A stretch of 64,000 nucleotides of DNA from Porticoccaceae bacterium. GTDB taxonomy: Bacteria; Pseudomonadota; Gammaproteobacteria; Pseudomonadales; Porticoccaceae. Below are positions 27,478 through 36,704 of this stretch, one piece after another. Made by a program: the position numbers and the translations under genes. Positions within the stretch are counted from its first letter, which is position 1; every line of letters begins with the position of its first letter. Below the pieces are notes generated by a model, which saw only the letters and a program-made list of their open reading frames with translations, searched no databases and was not told where the DNA came from. The stretch covers positions 84,372 through 148,371 of the forward strand of contig JAJFKC010000036.1 of assembly GCA_021773435.1 (NCBI GenBank), written 5' to 3'.

Positions 27478-28635
27478 GTGGATTTCAATAGTTTATTGCA
27501 ACTAATGGTAGAGAAAGAAGCGTCGGATCTATTTATTACTGAGGGGGTGGCGCCTTCGATAAAAATACATGGCAAAATTATACCCGTCGGTAAAAAAGCC
27601 CTGGATTCCAAACAGTCTCGTGCCCTGATCGAAGGCATTATGGATGAACGTCAACAACAGGAGTTTAATTCCCAGAAAGAATTAAATTTCGCGATCTCAT
27701 CGGATCAGGTTGAAGGCGCACGTTTTCGGGTGAGTGCATTTTACCAGCGTGATGAAGTTGGCATGGTATTACGTCGTATTGAAACTAAAATCCCGACCGT
27801 TGAAGAACTACAGATTCCTCGGATACTCAACGAGTTGGTGATGGAAAAACGTGGAATTATTATATTTGTTGGTGCCACTGGGACAGGCAAATCGACGTCT
27901 CTTGCGGCCATGATTGGGCATCGTAATCGTAACACTCAGGGTCATATCATATCGATAGAAGACCCAATTGAATTTGTCCATCAACATGAAGGTTGTATCA
28001 TTACGCAGCGGGAAGTGGGTATTGACACCGAATCTTTTGAAGTGGCGTTACGCAATACTTTGCGGCAGGCACCGGACGTTATTTTGATCGGAGAAATACG
28101 TACTCGGGAAACCATGGAGAATGCAATCACCTTTGCTGAAACGGGGCACCTGGTCCTTGCGACCCTCCACGCAAACAATGCTAACCAGGCATTGGATCGT
28201 ATTCAGCATTTTTTCCCCATAGAAAGTCAAGGCCAATTGTGGATGGATTTGTCGCTCAATATGAAAGCCATTATTGCTCAACAGTTGCTGCCCACAGCGG
28301 ATGGTGCTGGGCGTCGGGCGGCTATTGAAATCCTTATTAATACGCCGCTTGTTTCGGATATGATTCGAAAAGGCGATGTGCATAAAATAAAGGAATTGAT
28401 GACCCGATCCGCAGAACAGGGTATGCAGACTTTTGATCAGGCGCTTTATGCATTGTATGACGAAGGCGTAATCACTTATGAAGATGCTATTGCGGCGGCG
28501 GATTCGAAAAATGATCTGCGTTTGCTGATTAAACTAGAGTCCGAGACAGACGCTGGTTATCTTGATAGAGCGGCGGATGAGCTGACGATCAGAGAAACCG
28601 AAGACGATGATCACGTGAGTCTGTTTCAGCGTTAG
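27478..28635 (+). CDS. pilU: PilT-dependent pilus retraction ATPase PilU
   Basis: A PilT paralogue that assists retraction under load and depends on PilT. The 385-residue protein has the N-terminal MVEKEASDLFITEGVAPS, Walker A GATGTGKST, Walker B APDVILIGEIRTRE and the His box TGHLVLATLHANNANQALDR. The C-terminus is longer and more acidic than in PilT (SETDAGYLDRAADELTIRET), as is usual for PilU. The start is a GTG at 27478 with GAGG at good spacing. Confidence 0.96.
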   Translation: MDFNSLLQLMVEKEASDLFITEGVAPSIKIHGKIIPVGKKALDSKQSRALIEGIMDERQQQEFNSQKELNFAISSDQVEGARFRVSAFYQRDEVGMVLRRIETKIPTVEELQIPRILNELVMEKRGIIIFVGATGTGKSTSLAAMIGHRNRNTQGHIISIEDPIEFVHQHEGCIITQREVGIDTESFEVALRNTLRQAPDVILIGEIRTRETMENAITFAETGHLVLATLHANNANQALDRIQHFFPIESQGQLWMDLSLNMKAIIAQQLLPTADGAGRRAAIEILINTPLVSDMIRKGDVHKIKELMTRSAEQGMQTFDQALYALYDEGVITYEDAIAAADSKNDLRLLIKLESETDAGYLDRAADELTIRETEDDDHVSLFQR

Positions 28636-28723
28636 TTGAGAATAGTCAATAGCCTACCAAGTGGGTCGAGCTAGAGCGATAGCGGGCCAAGGTTTAGAAA
28701 TTTATCTTGCGAAGAATTTTTGT

Positions 28724-29197
28724 TTAGGGGCTTATCGCGAATTCGGGCTGTAATAGCCAGCTCTGCAAAATAAGGCAAGCGGCCAATGCGTCGACGGGCG
28801 ATTGGTGATTATTTTTTGATACTCGTCTGGGCTTTTTTCCTGTTGGCGTTTCTGATTTTGCTTCGACTGTCGATAAGCGCTCGTCAAACATAACCACATT
28901 ACAGCCACTGCGTCCCCGTATCCGTCGCGCAAATTTGCGGGCATGTTTGCAGAAGTCACTTTCCGTGCCATCCATGTTCAGTGGTAGCCCAACTATCAAT
29001 AGCCCAGGCTGCCATTCAGCGATATGTGCCAATATTTCAGGCCAATTTGGCTGACCATCCTTGACGGTAATTGTGGTCAATGGGCGCGCAGTGCGAGTCA
29101 GAGTTTGTCCGACTGCCAATCCAATTTGTCGAACGCCATAATCAAATGCCAACACTGACATCGGCTCTGCCGGGCGCTGGTCAGGCGTGTCCGACAC
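28724..29197 (-). CDS. ruvX: Holliday junction resolvase-like YqgF/RuvX
   Basis: An RNase-H-fold nuclease reported to act on Holliday junctions and in 16S rRNA 5' maturation. The N-terminal catalytic motif LAFDYGVRQIGLAVGQ is present, followed by LLIVGLPLNMDGTES and FDERLSTVEA with the conserved acidic residues. The 157-residue length is slightly long, with a polar tail. Its start overlaps the yqgE end by 17 bp, so expression is probably coupled. Confidence 0.93.
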   Translation of the reverse strand: MSDTPDQRPAEPMSVLAFDYGVRQIGLAVGQTLTRTARPLTTITVKDGQPNWPEILAHIAEWQPGLLIVGLPLNMDGTESDFCKHARKFARRIRGRSGCNVVMFDERLSTVEAKSETPTGKKPRRVSKNNHQSPVDALAACLILQSWLLQPEFAISP

Positions 29198-29759
29198 TAT
29201 TGCTAAGCTGAGCGAGATCTATGCCGACGCGCGCTGCGGCAAGGTTGGCTCGTTTCTCAAAAGGTGTATCAAACAGAAACTCGGCATCAGCAGGCGCGGT
29301 TAACCATGCATTATCCAGTAGCTCCTGATCGAGTTGACCCGCACTCCAGCCGGCGTATCCCAGAGCGACCAGAGATTCAGATGGCCCATCTTTAGAGGCA
29401 ATTGCCTCGATAATATCCATCGATGCAGTGATACTTACCTGGTCGTTAACGACCACAGTAGATTGCCATTTTCTGATTGTATTGCTGTGCAGGATAAAGC
29501 CCCGTTGCTGTTGCACCGGGCCGCCCAATAATAGTGGTTGGGTACGAAGCTGTTCAGGGCATTCCAGGTCAAGCTGTCTAAACATTTGTTCGAGAGGCAA
29601 TTCCATGGGCTGGTTGATAACTATACCCATAGCGCCTTCAGAGCTATGTTCACAGAGATAAATGACGGCCTGGGTAAACCTGGGGTCACGGAGCCCGGGC
29701 ATCGCAACGAGCAACTGTCCAGCCAAATGTTTGGGCTCTTCGATATTAATGTCGTTCAT
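29181..29759 (-). CDS. yqgE: YqgE/AlgH family protein
   Basis: A 192-residue cytosolic protein of unknown biochemical role; the Pseudomonas homologue AlgH was linked to alginate regulation. Family motifs are seen: GQLLVAMPGLRDPRFTQAVIYLCEH, GAMGIVINQP, GGPVQQQRGFILH and ALGYAGWSAGQLDQEL. It lies between tonB and ruvX, the order also found in Pseudomonas. Confidence 0.94.
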   Translation of the reverse strand: MNDINIEEPKHLAGQLLVAMPGLRDPRFTQAVIYLCEHSSEGAMGIVINQPMELPLEQMFRQLDLECPEQLRTQPLLLGGPVQQQRGFILHSNTIRKWQSTVVVNDQVSITASMDIIEAIASKDGPSESLVALGYAGWSAGQLDQELLDNAWLTAPADAEFLFDTPFEKRANLAAARVGIDLAQLSNSVGHA

Positions 29760-29806
29760 ACAATCAATATTGGTGTTAGATCAGCATATTACAAGAAGAA
29801 AGTTTT

Positions 29807-30688
29807 TCATTGCGCGCGCAGCCGATTGTCCGGAGAAAATCGCCAGGTCTGGATGATTTCAATTTTGTCCCACTGATACATTTCTTCCGGAAATGGTGCG
29901 AAGGGTGAGGCCAGGCGGACGGTTTCGACTGCAGCCTGATCGAGTATAGGGTGATTTGAACCCTGTAGTATCTCAACGCCCTCAACCGACCCGTCAGGAA
30001 GAACAGTAACGGCAAGACGAAGCTCGCCAAATAATTTAAGACTGCGGGCATCTGCCGGATAATGAAGGTTGCCGGTTAACTCTACCGTGTCGATCCAGTA
30101 TTTAAGATAAGCGGCATGATCGGCCTGGCGAGTGCTGGCAGAAGTGAGACGAAGTATATTGGGTAATTTGCTATAGGCTAGTTTCTGTGTGTCTAGCTTT
30201 GCTTTCAGACTGCTAAATTCTTTAATGATAGAAGGCGCGATCTGATTCTCAGCAGTGACTGATTCACGGTCTCCAGATTCTGCAAGCAGTGGCTTTATTG
30301 CTTGGCTGCTGCGATTACTCATAATTGTTCGTTCCTCCCGATGGGCGGTGGTTTGCTCTGTCTGAGTCGGCGTCATGATATCGGTTTCGCGCAACACATC
30401 TGCGGAATAATCAGCTAGTGTATCGGTTGTGATTTCATTTTTATCATCGGTGATGTTGCCACTACCTTGCTGGGTGGCCTGGGCTATAAAGTTCGCATCT
30501 TCTACGTCCTCGTCAGTGGCATGCTGGGCCAATGTTACATCAAGGGCAATCGCTGCTGGTTGTGATCGCAAAAAGTTGAAACCGATGCCGAATATAACCA
30601 GGCTGTGTAACGCAAGAGCGAGGAAAAAAGCGAAGCCGAGGCGGTCGTATCCCTGGTGCGGATCCGCTGCTGTGAAGTGTTCAGCCAT
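29807..30688 (-). CDS. tonB: TonB family energy transducer
   Basis: It transmits proton-motive force from ExbB-ExbD to outer-membrane receptors. The 293-residue protein has one N-terminal membrane segment (about 19-38, FAFFLALALHSLVIFGIGF), a long low-complexity periplasmic linker (50-195) and a C-terminal TonB domain (YPADARSLKLFGELRLAV, VEILQGSNHPILDQAAVE, WRFSPDN). It is not proline-rich, unlike classical TonB, and in Pseudomonas a TonB at this locus is tied to twitching. It lies 2 bp after gshB. No exbB or exbD is nearby. Confidence 0.88.
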   Translation of the reverse strand: MAEHFTAADPHQGYDRLGFAFFLALALHSLVIFGIGFNFLRSQPAAIALDVTLAQHATDEDVEDANFIAQATQQGSGNITDDKNEITTDTLADYSADVLRETDIMTPTQTEQTTAHREERTIMSNRSSQAIKPLLAESGDRESVTAENQIAPSIIKEFSSLKAKLDTQKLAYSKLPNILRLTSASTRQADHAAYLKYWIDTVELTGNLHYPADARSLKLFGELRLAVTVLPDGSVEGVEILQGSNHPILDQAAVETVRLASPFAPFPEEMYQWDKIEIIQTWRFSPDNRLRAQ

Positions 30689-30690
30689 CG

Positions 30691-31641
30691 CTAAGCGCTT
30701 AGTTTATGTCTGATGGCAGTCATAAGGCGGCGGCCGATGGCAGTGCTTTGTTCACGATCAATCTCTCTAACACAGGTGGGGCTGGTAACGTTAATTTCTG
30801 TCAGGTAGTCGCCAATAACATCGAGGCCAACAAACATAAGTCCTCGCTCGCGCAAGTGAGGGGATACCTGGTTCGCAATCCATCGGTCGCGGTCGCTTAG
30901 CGCTTGCACGATGCCTTGGCCTCCCGCAGCGAGGTTACCGCGAGTCTCACCTACAGCTGGAACCCTTGCCAAACACCAGGGTACCGGCTCGCCGTCAACC
31001 ATCAATATGCGCTTGTCTCCTTGTGTGATTTCAGGAATATAGTGTTGCACCATAATTGTCCGAGTGCCGTGTTCTGAGAGGGTTTCAATGATTACGCTGA
31101 CATTTGGATCATTTTCGCGAGCGTGAAAAATACCGGTGCCGCCCATGCCATCCAGCGGTTTGAAAATAACGTCTTTATATTGATCGTGAAAGGCTCTTAG
31201 CCGCAGGGGGTCTCGACTGACCAACACTGGCGGCGTGCATTGCGGAAATTGAGTGGCAAAAATTTTCTCATTGCAATCCCTGAGGCTCTGGGCTCGATTG
31301 ACAACTAGAACACCTAGTTTTTCGGCTGCTTCAAGTATATAAGTGGCGTAGACAAATTCGCTGTCAAATGGTGGGTCTTTCCGCATTAAAATACAGTCAA
31401 GATTCGCGAGAGGCGTATCGACTGGTTCGCCTAGTTCATACCAATGTTGTTCAGAATTAAATACCTGGAGGGGTGTTTGGCTCGCAAACGGGACGCCGTC
31501 GACAAGTGCCAGGTCAGACATTTGCATATACATGAGTGACCAGCCTTCTTCCTGAGCCGCAAGAAGAAGTGCAAGCGTCGTGTCCTTTTTATAATTGATT
31601 GCGTCGATAGGATCCATAATGACGCCAACAGAAATTGCCAT
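30691..31641 (-). CDS. gshB: Glutathione synthetase GshB
   Basis: It ligates glycine to gamma-glutamylcysteine, completing glutathione synthesis. The 316-residue ATP-grasp enzyme shows SVGVIMDPIDAINYKKDTTLA, LMRKDPPFDSEFVYATYILE, the ATP-grasp loop DGMGGTGIF, QGDKRILMVDGEPV and EINVTSPTCVREID. It heads gshB-tonB-yqgE-ruvX and diverges from pilG, as in Pseudomonas. The gshA partner lies about 20 kb away in this window. Confidence 0.97.
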   Translation of the reverse strand: MAISVGVIMDPIDAINYKKDTTLALLLAAQEEGWSLMYMQMSDLALVDGVPFASQTPLQVFNSEQHWYELGEPVDTPLANLDCILMRKDPPFDSEFVYATYILEAAEKLGVLVVNRAQSLRDCNEKIFATQFPQCTPPVLVSRDPLRLRAFHDQYKDVIFKPLDGMGGTGIFHARENDPNVSVIIETLSEHGTRTIMVQHYIPEITQGDKRILMVDGEPVPWCLARVPAVGETRGNLAAGGQGIVQALSDRDRWIANQVSPHLRERGLMFVGLDVIGDYLTEINVTSPTCVREIDREQSTAIGRRLMTAIRHKLSA

Positions 31642-31699
31642 AAAAAGCCCTCTATTATATACCCGTGCAGATGGTCGACTCTGGTTCTACACTGACCGA

Positions 31700-31714
31700 G
31701 TACAGATTTTGTAC
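31700..31714. promoter_or_regulatory. Inverted repeat in the gshB-pilG divergent spacer
   Basis: GTACA-N5-TGTAC occurs in the 237-bp spacer between divergent gshB and pilG. The symmetry and location suit an operator, but the arms are only 5 bp and I cannot name a regulator. The rest of the spacer is AT-rich toward pilG. Confidence 0.25.
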
Positions 31715-31878
31715 ACGTTACGGGCAGGGCTCCAGCCTGGCAACTAATTATGCAAAAAATGAGATATAAATACTCGAAAAATTCTACAGTTATAGATAAT
31801 ATATCAATATTGTGTTAAAAGTTATTTAATGCAATTAGAGAGTTTTATTGTGCAAACAGATCTCCAATTGAGGTGGCT

Positions 31879-32295
31879 ATGACAATCAACTTTGAAGCAA
31901 TGAAGATCATGGTCATTGATGACAGTAATACTATTCGGCGTACTGCGGAAACCCTCCTTTCAAAAGCCGGGTGTGAGGTGATTACTGCGGTCGATGGTTT
32001 TGATTCGCTTGCAAAGATCGCCGACACTGAGCCCGATGTGATTTTTGTCGATATTATGATGCCGAGGCTAGATGGTTATCAAACATGCGCCCTGATAAAA
32101 AATAATGACCAATTTAAAAGCACCCCAGTGATTATGTTATCTAGTAAAGACGGTTTGTTTGACAAAGCGAAGGGCCGGATTGTTGGGGCAGATGAATATT
32201 TAACAAAGCCGTTCAGCAAAACTGAGCTGTTTGAAGTGTTGGAAACTGTCGTTTCTCGAAAAAGTGGTGATCAAATGATTTCCTCTGTAAGTTGA
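31879..32295 (+). CDS. pilG: Twitching motility response regulator PilG
   Basis: A single-domain CheY-like receiver of the Pil-Chp pathway, linked to pilus extension, polar localisation and cAMP signalling. The phosphoacceptor is Asp58 in VIFVDIMMPRLDGY; the acidic pair is in MVIDDSNT; Thr/Ser is in VIMLSSKDG; Lys is in YLTKPF. The ATG at 31879 follows GAGG, giving 138 residues. It is first in pilG-pilH-pilI-pilJ-pilK-chpA-chpB-chpC. Confidence 0.95.
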   Translation: MTINFEAMKIMVIDDSNTIRRTAETLLSKAGCEVITAVDGFDSLAKIADTEPDVIFVDIMMPRLDGYQTCALIKNNDQFKSTPVIMLSSKDGLFDKAKGRIVGADEYLTKPFSKTELFEVLETVVSRKSGDQMISSVS

Positions 32296-32359
32296 TATGA
32301 ATGATGACAAAGTGTTGTTTGAATAACTACACGCCAGATTGAGGTTTGCACAAGATAAC

Positions 32360-32725
32360 ATGGCCACCGTTTTAATTATTGATGACTCCCCTACTGAAAT
32401 CCATAAGTTGACGCAAATTCTGACCAAGCATGAATACACCGTATTATCATGCAACAATGCGGAGGAAGGGATGGATGCGGTGAAGCGCGACCACCCAGAT
32501 GTTGTACTAATGGATATAGTCATGCCCGGTATGAATGGTTTTCAAGCTACGCGACAACTAAGCAAGGATGGTGAAACACAGGACATCCCCGTTATCATTA
32601 TCACGATGAAAGATCAGGAAACTGATAAAATCTGGGGGCAACGACAAGGCGCAAGCGCCTACTTAACTAAGCCGGTTTCCGAAAAACAATTATTGAATAC
32701 CATTGCACAGGTGGAGCGGGGCTGA
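32360..32725 (+). CDS. pilH: Twitching motility response regulator PilH
   Basis: The second CheY-like receiver of the system, linked to pilus retraction or to acting as a phosphate sink. Asp52 in VVLMDIVMPGMNGF is the phosphoacceptor; the N-terminus MATVLIIDDSPTEIHKL is PilH-like, and YLTKPVSEKQLL supplies the Lys. The ATG at 32360 is preferred because family members begin here; the frame is open a little upstream. The product is 121 residues. Confidence 0.93.
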   Translation: MATVLIIDDSPTEIHKLTQILTKHEYTVLSCNNAEEGMDAVKRDHPDVVLMDIVMPGMNGFQATRQLSKDGETQDIPVIIITMKDQETDKIWGQRQGASAYLTKPVSEKQLLNTIAQVERG

Positions 32726-32743
32726 TCCGACCCGCTATTTTCG

Positions 32744-33286
32744 ATGACGGCAAATAATACTGTATTTGAAGTTGTAAATAGTCTCGCAAAGAGTTTTTAC
32801 TGCGATGCTAAAGCACTGCCGGCACAAATTGATTTCAGGCCGCTTACAGCAACATTATGTTTTACGGTTTTGGGTGTTGACCTTGCTATCCCTGTGGAAG
32901 ATTTGACAGAAGTTCAGGAACTGCCCAGTTACACGCGCTTACCTAGAGTTAAACCCTGGATGATGGGTGTTGCTAACATGAGAGGTAAATTGGTGCCGAT
33001 TATTGATTTAGCGCAATTTTTGGATGTTGAACCTAGGATTGGAGCCAAGTCGCAACGGTTATTGGTGGTCGAGCTTTCCGGCAATTTAATTGGACTCATA
33101 GTAGAGCAAGTGTCGGGTGTTAAGCATTACGACACGGAGCAATTCGATCCTGCCCCGGTTAGTGTGCCCGACCCCTTTGTGCCCTATGTTGAGGGCTGCT
33201 ATATAGAAAGTGATGGCACTACAAAGTTCTTATTCAGGCCACATCAGCTTGTCGAAGATCAATCTTTCCAAAATGTGGCCCAGTAA
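32744..33286 (+). CDS. pilI: CheW-like coupling protein PilI
   Basis: A CheW-domain adaptor that links the receptor PilJ to the kinase ChpA. The 180-residue protein has one CheW domain from about residue 40: LCFTVLGVDLAIPVEDLTEVQEL, PWMMGVANMRGKLVPIIDL and LVVELSGNLIGLIVEQVSG. The position between pilH and pilJ is the conserved one. Confidence 0.94.
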   Translation: MTANNTVFEVVNSLAKSFYCDAKALPAQIDFRPLTATLCFTVLGVDLAIPVEDLTEVQELPSYTRLPRVKPWMMGVANMRGKLVPIIDLAQFLDVEPRIGAKSQRLLVVELSGNLIGLIVEQVSGVKHYDTEQFDPAPVSVPDPFVPYVEGCYIESDGTTKFLFRPHQLVEDQSFQNVAQ

Positions 33287-33340
33287 CCTTAGCTGAGTCA
33301 GATGGAGATACCCAAAAGGTAAAGCTCGGAGCTTAAAAAT

Positions 33341-35788
33341 ATGAATACTGCTGATACAAAACCCAAAGCTAGTCCACTGATAATAGCGCTTGTGGTCACT
33401 ATGATCTTATTGGTTGGGTACCTTATCTTTGCATTTTTCAATGATAGTGAAAACGGTAGTAAACATAGAGCTAATCTCCAGAAAGTAAGTGGAATTAGGG
33501 CGATGGCTACGCGATTTCCGGCTCTGGCGACGAAGGCTCGCGAAGGTGATGAGGCTGCATTCGACCAAATTGAAAAGCTCAGAAGTGATATGCAGAGTAA
33601 GTGGGAAGCAATTCGGACGGCTCTTACAGATAGCGGTAATAAAAAAATTGCAGGAGAGTTTAATACCGCCTGGAATAAAACCAACGAGGCTGTTGCAGCC
33701 TTGGTGCAAAGCAGGGAAGCGGTGCTTTTTGTTAATCATGTGAAAACGCAGTTTGGTGATGGACAAGCCGAGCTGGAACAGGAGTTGACTACGATAGTAG
33801 ACATCCTGTTGGCGAGGAGAACTGCTGGCTATCAGGTGGCACATGCTCAGGCGCAATTATGGCGTACAGAGCGAATTAAGAGAGCTCTTTCAGAGCTGTT
33901 GTCGGGCGGCCAGGGACCCGAGTCGGCCGCTGAGCAAATTGCTAGCGATGCAGAATTATTTGGCCGCGTACTTAATGGCTTTAAAAATGGCGACAATACC
34001 CTTCGGCTCACTAAGCTACGGGCGTCTGTAGCCCAGGCAAGCCTCGATAACATAGCGCAATTATTTAATATTATTGATAGCTCTGCAGATGAACTGGTTG
34101 GCTCTGCAGCAGAATTGATGATCGCGGGGCGATCGCGCGAATTGGTGCTGACAAGTTCGCCAGCCTTAATCAAACAGTCTGCTCGGTTGACAGATCATAT
34201 GCGCAACTTAAATTCTGCGGGGAATTCATATGGTCCGCAGGTGACCGTATATGTAGGGATTTTTTTGGTGATTGGCCTAATTTTATTAGGCCTTATTTTC
34301 TATTTTGGTACCCGGAGTAGGTTGAAGGAGACGGCCGAGGCAAACCGAATTAATCAAGACGCAATATTACGTCTGCTTGATGATATTGAAGGGCTAGGTG
34401 AAGGCGATTTGACTGCCGAGGTGACGGTTACGGAGGGTTTTACCGGCGCCATTGCTGACGCAATAAACCTGACTATCATTCAGCTTAGAGAGTTGGTGTC
34501 CCGTGTTGTTGAAGCTGCCGGCAAAGTATCCGCCTCAGCAAATGAGACTCGTACGACCGTTACTCAATTGACCGAGCTGTCGGAACACCAGGCAGAAGAA
34601 ATTGCCGGTGCCTCGGCAGCTATTAATGAGATGGCGATCACTATTGATCAAGTATCAGCAAACGCTGCGGAATCTGCTTCGGTGGCTGACCGTTCAGTTT
34701 CAATCGCCAATAAAGGCGCAGTTGTGGTGCAAAGTACTATTGCTGGTATGGATAATATCCGCGGGCAGATTCAAGATACTGCCAAACGGATTAAGCGTCT
34801 GGGCGAAAGCTCGCAAGAAATTGGCGATATCGTTTCACTGATCAACGATATCGCGGATCAAACTAATGTACTCGCTCTCAACGCCGCTATTCAGGCCTCA
34901 ATGGCGGGAGATGCTGGTCGCGGGTTCGCAGTTGTTGCTGACGAAGTTCAACGGTTGGCGGAGAGATCTGCTAATGCGACCAAACAGATTGCGGCACTGG
35001 TAAAAACTATTCAAACCGACACTAATGAAGCTGTGTCTTCGATGGAGCAAACTACTGCTGAGGTGGTGGCGGGTGCTTCGTTAACTGAGGACGCGGGTAT
35101 TGCCCTCAACGAAATTGAAACCGTATCGACCAACTTGGCAGAATTGATTCAAGATATTTCGACGGCCGCACGTCATCAGTCGACAACGGCTGGGCATATT
35201 TCAAACACGATGAATGTTATCCAGGATATAACTTCGCAAACGCTGGATGGTACTAACCGAACCGCTAGATCCGTTGAGGAATTGGCCGAAATGGCAATAG
35301 ATCAGCGGGAATCCGTATCGGGATTCAAGTTGCCCGACCATGCTATTTCTAGCGTCAGCGATGTCGATCCATTTGCAACGGTTGCTGAGCGCGAGCATGT
35401 TAGCTGGCTTGATGATAGTCAAAATGATGAAGAGGATAAGTCAGCCGATCCGGAGGTGATGTTAGACCAGGAACAACATCAAGCTGAACCAGAGACGAAC
35501 CATGTTGTCAATTTCACTGGACATACCCACGAATTTGGTCAAGGTGCTTCCCCCCAAGGGCAGACGTCGGAACATATCAAGCAGGTGCTTGAAGAAAATA
35601 GTTCGGCCATGGATGAGATTGACTACCATTCTGAAATGGAAAGTGCAGACGAAGAGCTGGCTGATTTGGACTCTGAGTCTACCTCAGTAACAACATCATT
35701 TTCTGCGAATCTTGAAGCCGAGCTTGCTGGCATTGATTTGGATGAATTTGATATTGAGCCAGGGGGTCATGCACACAAACCGTCTTGA
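33341..35788 (+). CDS. pilJ: Pil-Chp methyl-accepting chemotaxis protein PilJ with long acidic tail
   Basis: The receptor of the Pil-Chp pathway, reported to sense surface contact through pilins. The order is TM1 (about 12-33), a periplasmic PilJ region, TM2 (about 299-318), HAMP, then the MCP signalling domain with tip [20 protein letters not shown] and [18 protein letters not shown]. The canonical protein ends about where GFKLP occurs here (FKLP 662-665). This copy continues to residue 815 with about 150 acidic, low-complexity residues and no recognised domain. The ATG at 33341 has GGAG 8 bases upstream. Confidence 0.94.
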   Translation: MNTADTKPKASPLIIALVVTMILLVGYLIFAFFNDSENGSKHRANLQKVSGIRAMATRFPALATKAREGDEAAFDQIEKLRSDMQSKWEAIRTALTDSGNKKIAGEFNTAWNKTNEAVAALVQSREAVLFVNHVKTQFGDGQAELEQELTTIVDILLARRTAGYQVAHAQAQLWRTERIKRALSELLSGGQGPESAAEQIASDAELFGRVLNGFKNGDNTLRLTKLRASVAQASLDNIAQLFNIIDSSADELVGSAAELMIAGRSRELVLTSSPALIKQSARLTDHMRNLNSAGNSYGPQVTVYVGIFLVIGLILLGLIFYFGTRSRLKETAEANRINQDAILRLLDDIEGLGEGDLTAEVTVTEGFTGAIADAINLTIIQLRELVSRVVEAAGKVSASANETRTTVTQLTELSEHQAEEIAGASAAINEMAITIDQVSANAAESASVADRSVSIANKGAVVVQSTIAGMDNIRGQIQDTAKRIKRLGESSQEIGDIVSLINDIADQTNVLALNAAIQASMAGDAGRGFAVVADEVQRLAERSANATKQIAALVKTIQTDTNEAVSSMEQTTAEVVAGASLTEDAGIALNEIETVSTNLAELIQDISTAARHQSTTAGHISNTMNVIQDITSQTLDGTNRTARSVEELAEMAIDQRESVSGFKLPDHAISSVSDVDPFATVAEREHVSWLDDSQNDEEDKSADPEVMLDQEQHQAEPETNHVVNFTGHTHEFGQGASPQGQTSEHIKQVLEENSSAMDEIDYHSEMESADEELADLDSESTSVTTSFSANLEAELAGIDLDEFDIEPGGHAHKPS

Positions 35789-35801
35789 TACGGGTTATAA
35801 A

Positions 35802-36680
35802 ATGTTGCTTTCGAACCATCACGTGCTACGCACAAAGCCCCAAAATTTACCAAAGCTGAACAGCCGACAATTCAGATTGTGGGAGGATATGCTTGAAAAG
35901 CGCACTGGCGTTCGTATTACTTTGCAGCGGGAAGATCATGTTCGTACTCAAATTGCCCAAAGAATGTGTGAAAGCGGTTGGGTTGACCCGGACAGTTATT
36001 TTCGTGAAGTACTGGAAACACATGCGGGCCCCCGTGAATGGGGAGTATTACTAGATCGCTTGTTGGTCAAGGAGACAGGTTTTTTCCGGCACCAACCTTC
36101 CCATAACTTCGTTAGCAAACGTGTGGCTTCGCTGGTCACTAATGATCGTCATTCGCTGCCGTTAAATATTTGGAGCGCTGGGTGCGCGAGCGGGGAGGAA
36201 GCCTACAGTCTGGCGGTGGATGTGATTGAAGGGTTCGCCCTGTCTGGACGGCCTGAGCGTTACTCTATTATTGGTACTGACGTGAGTCATGAAGCAATAG
36301 CTCGTGCGCGTCAGGGGGTGTATCAGCGTAGTAGTCTTAAAAATACTTCGACAATAGTAAGAGAAAATTATTTTTCCTTGGTCGATTCACAATACTGCAA
36401 AGTGCTTAAGTCTGTCAGGCAGAAAACGGCCTTTTTTGTCGCTAACCTGCTGGAAAGGAAACCGAGAGACATCAACCAAATGGATTTGATATTTTGTCAA
36501 AATGTGTTGATTTATTTTAAACGGTGGCGTCGTCGCGATATCGTTAATTATTTTCAGGATTGTTTAAAACCGGGAGGCTGTTTGATTATCGGGCCGGGGG
36601 AATTACTGGACTGGGAGCCTGAACAGTTGCGGCGTATTGATGCCCCAGGTGTCCACGCTTATGAAAAGCTGCGTGTCTAA
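35802..36680 (+). CDS. pilK: CheR-type methyltransferase PilK
   Basis: A SAM-dependent glutamate methyltransferase expected to modify PilJ. It has the CheR all-alpha N-domain (QFRLWEDMLEKRTGVRI), LLVKETGFFRHQPSH, the SAM site IWSAGCASGEEAYSLAV, and IGTDVSHEAIARARQGVY, MDLIFCQNVLIYF. The open frame overlaps the pilJ end. The ATG at 35802 gives 292 residues, close to the Pseudomonas PilK length; ATG 35769 is an alternative that overlaps pilJ by 20 bp. Confidence 0.93.
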   Translation: MLLSNHHVLRTKPQNLPKLNSRQFRLWEDMLEKRTGVRITLQREDHVRTQIAQRMCESGWVDPDSYFREVLETHAGPREWGVLLDRLLVKETGFFRHQPSHNFVSKRVASLVTNDRHSLPLNIWSAGCASGEEAYSLAVDVIEGFALSGRPERYSIIGTDVSHEAIARARQGVYQRSSLKNTSTIVRENYFSLVDSQYCKVLKSVRQKTAFFVANLLERKPRDINQMDLIFCQNVLIYFKRWRRRDIVNYFQDCLKPGGCLIIGPGELLDWEPEQLRRIDAPGVHAYEKLRV

Positions 36681-36704
36681 AGTTAATGATTAGGCGAATC
36701 TGAC

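Noticed and set aside
31738..31754. A TGGCA...TGC pair resembling a sigma-54 promoter upstream of pilG
   Set aside because: The GG-to-GC spacing is 11 rather than 10 bases and the -24 element lacks the C of CAC; the match is below what I would call.
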